Of a stretch of DNA of 11,954 nt, positions 7,672-11,954 are shown piece by piece. Source of the DNA: Candidatus Accumulibacter propinquus. GTDB taxonomy: Bacteria; Pseudomonadota; Gammaproteobacteria; Burkholderiales; Rhodocyclaceae. Each line of letters starts with the position of its first letter. Within the stretch, counting starts at the first letter, position 1. The stretch spans positions 1 through 11,954 of the forward strand of contig JADKBU010000020.1 of the NCBI GenBank assembly GCA_016714935.1, given 5' to 3'. The notes beneath the pieces are model-generated. The model was not told the origin of the DNA. It worked only from the letters and a program-made list of their open reading frames with translations, and ran no database searches. Position numbers and translations under genes: made by a program.

Positions 7672-10600
7672 ATCTGCAGGGCTGCACGATCCGTGCTCTG
7701 CGCACGGCCCGCGGCGCCGAGGAACTCCGGCAGCCAGGGGCTGGGCGTCAGGCGTGGGCCGGCAAAGCAGGCGGGTTGCGCGCCACTCCAGTCGATGCGC
7801 GACGGGGCCGTGTTCTGCGGACCTGGCTTGCGAGGGCTTTGCTCGTTCGCCCGGCTGGAATTCGTGGTTACGCTGGCCGGGTGTGGCCGGGCCGGCGGCT
7901 TGCCGCTCGTGCCGGTGCGCTGCGCGCTGCCGAATTGCACGGTGAACCGCTGCTCGACGCGGTTGCCCTTACCGTCGTCCGCTTCCAGCCGGAAGAACTG
8001 CTCGCCGGCCTGCGGTGATTCCCAGAGCAGGAGTCCGCTGGCCGCGTCGATGCGGGCACCGGCGGGTCCGTCCAGGAGGCGATAGCTGAGCGCGTCGCCG
8101 TCGGCATCGCGAGCTGTGGCCTGGTATCTGAAAACCTGCGGCGGCATGTCGAGGCGCGCGCCGGGGGCATCCGGCCGGGCAGGGCCGATATCGTTGACGG
8201 TCGGCATTGCGGTGATCGGCTGGGTCATCAACGCCGCGCTTGCGCCTGGCGATGTCGTGCTCGGCTGCAGGCGCATTCCGGCCGCGGCCATGCCCGCCTG
8301 CAGTTCGAAGCTGGCGGGAGGAGCGCTGGTCCACGTCGGTGCATCGTCCACCGGCAGCACCAGAACCTCGAAGCTGGCCGTCGTGCTGGCCTGGCTGCCG
8401 TTCGACTGCTCGGTGGCCGTGGCGACGATGGTCAGCGTGAAGCGGCCAGTCCTGTCGGGCGGTGGTGTGATCGACAGTTTGCCGAGATCCCAGTCGCTGA
8501 TCGTCAGCCGTTGCGTCAGGCGCGTGGCGGTGAAATGGTGCTCGCCGTCGCTGAGCGTCGCGCCGACAGGGAGGCCGGCGATGTCGATCGACAGGGCTTC
8601 CGAGCCGTCGTCGTCGCGCAGCGTGGCGGCGATCGTCGGCAGTTGTATCGGCGCATCCTCGTAGCCGACGTTGGCCGGCAGCGTTTCACTGAGCACGATG
8701 TCGTCGATCATCGTGCCGCTGCTCCAGGCGTCGAAGCGTGTGGCTTCCGAGGCAATGCGCAAGGTCTGCCGGCCGCCCGCGCCCACGAACTGGAAGGTTC
8801 GCGTCTGCCAGGCGAGCGCGTCGAGCGGGCTGGTGCTCGCGTCGCTACCGATGTTCCGGCCATCGAGGGTGATGCCGATGCGCGTGTATTCGGCAGCGTA
8901 GCCCGGCGCGCCGGCGAGGGTCAGGGAGAGGGTGTAGGTGGCGCCGGCGATGGTGTCGATGCCACGCTCGATGGCCCGTGTCGGAATCGGCGTGCTGCCC
9001 ACGATGTTGAGTTCGAGCCAGTTCTGGCCGCTGCCGGCAGCCGGGTACGCGCTCAGGCTACCGCCGAGGGCATTGCGCATGCGGTCGCCACCGCTCCAGA
9101 TCTGGAAACTGCCGCCGGGCATGCTGGGTCCGCCACTCAGCCGTTGCCAGCCTTCGAGCACGTCTCCCTTGACCGGCGTTGGCGTAGCGCCGGCGTTGGC
9201 GACGCTTTCCCAGCCGCTGCGGTAGATTTCCCGCGTTGTTCCGGCGCCGTCAGTGAGGGTCAGCGTCGGTGCATCGGCTTGCGCGCTGATTGTCAGGCGC
9301 AGCGTGCCTTCGGTGGCCACTTGCCCGTCGCTGATCGTGAAGGCGAGCTCATCCTCGCCGTGGTAGTCGATCGCCGGGCGGTAGGTGTAGCTGCCGTCGC
9401 CATTGCTGCTCAAGATGCCGTGCCGGGGCGAGCCGGCAGATACGGCCAGCGCATCGCCGTCCGGGTCGGTCGCGCCGGACAGCAGATCGAGGGTCACGCT
9501 GCCATCCTCGAGCAGCGTACCGGTGAGCGGGCTTACCAGCGGCGCGTCATTCACCGGTGTCACCGTGAGGGTCACCGTGGCGACTCCGGATCCGATCTGG
9601 CCATCGCTGAGTTGGTAGGTGAAGCGATCCTCGCCGTGCCAATCCTTCGCCGGCGTGTAATGGAAGCTCGCATCGGCGTTGACCACCAATTCGCCGTGTG
9701 CCGGGCCGTCGACGACTACCGGCGCGAAACCTGGCTGACGCGCGTTGCGGTCGTTGGCCAGCGCGTCGATGAGCAGCGGGTGGTCTTCGTCGGTGATCAC
9801 GGCATCGTCTATCGCTTCCGGTTTTGCCGGTTCGCTGCCGAGGTGCAGGTCGCGGATGCTGACCCGACTGCCTCCGGCATCCGCGCCCTTGCCGAAACCG
9901 ATCAGGTCGAAAGCGAGGTTGAGCACCGTACCCGCGGCAACGCCGCCAAGATCCACCTGATAACTGCGGCTGCCGTCGGGATTGTTGAGCACGCTGATCG
10001 CATCGGCCCGATATTCGCTACCATCCGCCTGCCGGTTGATGATCGCGTCGCCATGGCTGAGCCGCGTGCTGCCGAGCACCGACACGCCGCGGTTGGCGTC
10101 GATCAGCGCCACTTCGAAAGCATCATCGGGACCGTCGGCCTGATCGCCCAGAGCGGCAGCGACCGTGAAGGACAGGAAACGATCGTTTTTGCCGAGCACG
10201 AAGACTTGGTTGAGGCGGGTCTGGGTGCTCGGCGACTCGGCAAGGATGGCCGAGCCGTCGGCGAAGCTGACGTCGCCGGTCGTGCTCCAGCCGGTGCCGT
10301 TGTCGAAGGTGGGGTTCTCCAGCGTTGGGTTGGCGGCGATGTCGTATTGCACCCAGGCGTTGCCGGCAGTGGCAAAGCCCTCGATGCCGCGCAGGCGAGC
10401 GCTGCGCGCCAGACCCGTGACGCGGGTGAACGGCAGCGGAACGCCTGGGTCGCTGGGCGCGTACGGCTGCGTCGGACTCTCCGGCGCAGGGAAATGCCCG
10501 GCCAACTGCAGCAGCGCGAGTTGCTCGTCGACGGAAAGCGTACGCCGCACGCCCGGTGGCAGCGTCGCGGCCATGTAGTCATGCGCGTCCGCACTGTGCG

Positions 10601-11546
10601 CAAGTCCCAGCGTGTGACCGTATTCGTGCAGCAGCACGGTCAGGAGATCGATCCTCCCCTCGGCCTCCGAGCCGGGTCTGGCAACCCATTCGTTGGGGTT
10701 GGAGGTGGGGAGGAATTCAACGTTGTCTGCCGGAGTATAGTCGATGAACCAGCCGTGGCCGGCGGCGTCGGTGTCGAGGGTGATGGTGGAGTTGGTGGCA
10801 GTACGGATAGTTTGGGCAAGGCTCGCGTTCGGGAGATCCGAGAAAATCCGACTGCTCTCGGCGATTAAGCTAAAATCGCCGGAGGTGGAGGCAATACGGT
10901 AACTGGTCATTGGACAGCGCTTTTCGAGCTTGAGTGGTATTTGGTCGACACTGCCCACGACATAAATGGTGAATATGACCTTGAATCGCTTGTTATTGGT
11001 TAAAACCTCAAACGTCACCTGATCCTTCCCTCGATAGTCGGGGTCACTGACCAAATACTTGTATATCCCGTACGTTAATTTCCCGGCTAAGGAGTTGGTA
11101 TGAATCGTGCCATGTTTGGGAGCACTCAACACGGTTATACGATAGTCTGGGGAAATGTCGGAAGGGTCTTCACCAAGATACTCAACAATCGGTCCAAGAA
11201 CCGCAAGATCATTTATAGCGGTCTTATAATCAATCACATCCGGACGTACGAAGTTAACAAACGTGCACGCTCCCAACACTGCTTTGTAACTCGGGGTCAT
11301 AGAAATCCCATGCGCAATTAGCGCAGGCGGTCTGACTAAGTCATCCATCGGCGGTGTATCCATCGGCAGCATATGGGTCCCTTCATTGAATTGGTTGGTG
11401 GAAGCACCCGACGCGAGCAGTAATGATGAACCGCCAATTTTTGCAATCCTAGGCACGTGGAGGTCAATGTGGAAATGATGATGGTGAGGCGAGACACGGT
11501 AGTTCCTCCACCCTGCAAGTCCAAGCAGATCGATGATTTCCTTCAT
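7656..11546 (-). CDS. Large modular exoprotein with metzincin protease motif, cadherin-like repeats and Ig-like domain
   Basis: This is a 1296-aa protein of the giant cell-surface or secreted type. Residues 1-30 end in HHHHFHIDL, resembling the H-x-H zinc motif of M15/MepA-type peptidases. A cadherin-like fold is likely at 110-200. At 307-317 the metzincin site HEYGHTLGLAH has three His ligands, E308 as base and a Met-turn at YM(324-325), so a matrixin-like protease is expected. Lectin-like beta-sandwiches follow at about 405-570 and 771-955. Two cadherin-like repeats lie at 577-664 and 666-756, each with DGxGSY/DASFHY and HGED motifs. A last Ig-like domain is at about 1137-1206. The tail is Pro/Ser-rich and ends QIRITP. 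The ATG at 11546 overlaps the upstream stop (ATGA) and has no good ribosome binding site. No signal peptide is present, so it may be the C-terminal part of a longer protein. Function is probably adhesion, matrix or self-processing. Confidence 0.8.
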   Translation of the reverse strand: MKEIIDLLGLAGWRNYRVSPHHHHFHIDLHVPRIAKIGGSSLLLASGASTNQFNEGTHMLPMDTPPMDDLVRPPALIAHGISMTPSYKAVLGACTFVNFVRPDVIDYKTAINDLAVLGPIVEYLGEDPSDISPDYRITVLSAPKHGTIHTNSLAGKLTYGIYKYLVSDPDYRGKDQVTFEVLTNNKRFKVIFTIYVVGSVDQIPLKLEKRCPMTSYRIASTSGDFSLIAESSRIFSDLPNASLAQTIRTATNSTITLDTDAAGHGWFIDYTPADNVEFLPTSNPNEWVARPGSEAEGRIDLLTVLLHEYGHTLGLAHSADAHDYMAATLPPGVRRTLSVDEQLALLQLAGHFPAPESPTQPYAPSDPGVPLPFTRVTGLARSARLRGIEGFATAGNAWVQYDIAANPTLENPTFDNGTGWSTTGDVSFADGSAILAESPSTQTRLNQVFVLGKNDRFLSFTVAAALGDQADGPDDAFEVALIDANRGVSVLGSTRLSHGDAIINRQADGSEYRADAISVLNNPDGSRSYQVDLGGVAAGTVLNLAFDLIGFGKGADAGGSRVSIRDLHLGSEPAKPEAIDDAVITDEDHPLLIDALANDRNARQPGFAPVVVDGPAHGELVVNADASFHYTPAKDWHGEDRFTYQLSDGQIGSGVATVTLTVTPVNDAPLVSPLTGTLLEDGSVTLDLLSGATDPDGDALAVSAGSPRHGILSSNGDGSYTYRPAIDYHGEDELAFTISDGQVATEGTLRLTISAQADAPTLTLTDGAGTTREIYRSGWESVANAGATPTPVKGDVLEGWQRLSGGPSMPGGSFQIWSGGDRMRNALGGSLSAYPAAGSGQNWLELNIVGSTPIPTRAIERGIDTIAGATYTLSLTLAGAPGYAAEYTRIGITLDGRNIGSDASTSPLDALAWQTRTFQFVGAGGRQTLRIASEATRFDAWSSGTMIDDIVLSETLPANVGYEDAPIQLPTIAATLRDDDGSEALSIDIAGLPVGATLSDGEHHFTATRLTQRLTISDWDLGKLSITPPPDRTGRFTLTIVATATEQSNGSQASTTASFEVLVLPVDDAPTWTSAPPASFELQAGMAAAGMRLQPSTTSPGASAALMTQPITAMPTVNDIGPARPDAPGARLDMPPQVFRYQATARDADGDALSYRLLDGPAGARIDAASGLLLWESPQAGEQFFRLEADDGKGNRVEQRFTVQFGSAQRTGTSGKPPARPHPASVTTNSSRANEQSPRKPGPQNTAPSRIDWSGAQPACFAGPRLTPSPWLPEFLGAAGRAQSTDRAALQIRITP
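9279..9818 (-). repeat. Two tandem cadherin-like (tandem-95-like) protein repeats
   Basis: Residues 577-664 and 666-756 of the large exoprotein align with each other. Shared steps are an E-D start (TDEDHPLLID, LLEDGSVTLD), then HGxL, then Y-x-P-A, then HGED and F-x-[YI]-x-[IL]-SDGQ. They are joined by PVNDAPL. Such repeats form calcium-binding beta-sandwich rods in bacterial adhesins. The similarity is clear in protein but only patchy in DNA. Confidence 0.7.
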
Positions 11547-11580
11547 TCGTTGATGCTTTGCTTCAGCAGGCTTGCTGCCC
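10911..11580 (-). other. AT-rich block covering the N-terminal 212 codons of the exoprotein
   Basis: Hand counts of 60-base samples give 43-48% G+C at 10921-11280, against 73% at 10441-10500 and 67% at 10741-10800. The change takes place over 10750-10920. An in-frame ATG at 10908-10910 (residue 213) begins the sequence leading into the protease domain, just at the junction. To the right the content rises again (about 55-65% by 11581-11700). This looks like a module of different ancestry. Confidence 0.6.
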
Positions 11581-11954
11581 CAATAATGACACGGCCGATC
11601 AAGCTTCCCTGGAGGGAGCCGTCTCCAAATAGCGCACTTCGGGCTAACTCGCCGTTTGTTACCGGCAGACTGTACCAGCCTGGCCCCCCGGGCGATTCCT
11701 CTTGCCGAGTTACCGAATAAAGCGCGAGGAAGTTGCGCAAAGCATTACCCATAAAATTCCTGCCGAATCCGTCTTCCTGGTTTCGCAGCTGCTCGACCAG
11801 CGCCAGCGCATCAGCGTTACTCCACGCCCAGTCATTTTCCTTGGCTGGTAGTGGTCCAGGGAGGTTGGAGATGTCGATTGACAAAGGAAGTATTGCTGCC
11901 GCGCTGGTCACATATGAGCATCGAGGTAAGGCTATAGCGATAAATCGAAATTCA
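11543..11954 (-). CDS. C-terminal part of an upstream exoprotein gene, or N-terminal continuation of the large exoprotein
   Basis: This frame is open to the right edge of the window, so its true start lies outside. A GTG at 11911 is internal to the open frame and need not be the start. The visible ~137 residues end in LLKQSINE. They include a helical stretch (WAWSNADALALVEQLRNQ) and a Gly/Pro-rich stretch near PGGPGWYSLPV. The stop overlaps the ATG of the next gene (ATGA, 11543-11546), in a frame one base away. If one base were missing here, the text would run on into EIIDLLGLAGWRNYRVSP, which continues the helix naturally and reaches the H-x-H motif. I do not recognise a named family with certainty. 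It is either a small coupled gene's 3' end or part of one giant surface protein. Confidence 0.55.
   Translation of the reverse strand, partial: EFRFIAIALPRCSYVTSAAAILPLSIDISNLPGPLPAKENDWAWSNADALALVEQLRNQEDGFGRNFMGNALRNFLALYSVTRQEESPGGPGWYSLPVTNGELARSALFGDGSLQGSLIGRVIIGAASLLKQSINE

Noticed and set aside
8511..10868. A 785-codon open frame on the plus strand opposite the exoprotein
   Set aside because: The minus-strand frame shows a metzincin motif and cadherin-like repeats; this one shows nothing and simply mirrors it. It ends where the G+C content falls.
1..11954. CRISPR array, tRNA, rRNA or insertion sequence
   Set aside because: No regularly spaced repeats, no cloverleaf-like or rRNA-conserved stretches, and no transposase motifs or terminal inverted repeats were seen on either strand.

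Overview
The window is about 12 kb of GC-rich DNA. Hand-counted 60-base samples give roughly 65-73% G+C through most of it. The codon usage, the methyl-accepting chemotaxis protein with an 'LGGEPEYA' HAMP entry, the BPTD_3080-type restriction helicase and the cadherin/Ig-like exoprotein all suggest a betaproteobacterium, most likely Rhodocyclales (Candidatus Accumulibacter-like). That placement is inferred from protein style and was not tested against a database.

Left part (1-4318, minus strand): a restriction-modification operon read right to left. First comes a superfamily-2 helicase/nuclease of the BPTD_3080 restriction-endonuclease type (1149-4318), which as read carries a one-base frameshift at a short G-tract. 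Next is a VapC-like PIN-domain RNase (742-1152), then a beta-class adenine DNA methyltransferase (745 running off the left edge). Both junctions are 4-base start/stop overlaps (GTGA and ATGA), so there is no room for a VapB antitoxin. The three genes look like one translationally coupled unit.

Intergenic 4319-4596: a divergent control region. It holds a very good sigma-54 (-24/-12) match facing the restriction operon, a 12-base perfect palindrome, an 11-base direct repeat, a -10-like hexamer near the restriction gene and a clear ribosome binding site for the gene on the right.

Middle part (4597-7635, plus strand): a transmembrane methyl-accepting chemotaxis protein followed after 24 bases by a complete class II fumarase (fumC, GTG start with a strong Shine-Dalgarno). 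fumC converges on the next gene, and a 9-bp hairpin covers the stop of the opposing gene.

Right part (7656 to the end, minus strand): a large modular extracellular protein (1296 aa as read). It contains a metzincin-type zinc protease motif, lectin-like beta-sandwich segments, two tandem cadherin-like repeats and a C-terminal Ig-like domain. Its N-terminal ~212 codons are much AT-richer than the rest. It overlaps by four bases (ATGA) an upstream open frame that continues off the right edge. The two may be a single giant surface protein split by a one-base loss, or two coupled genes.
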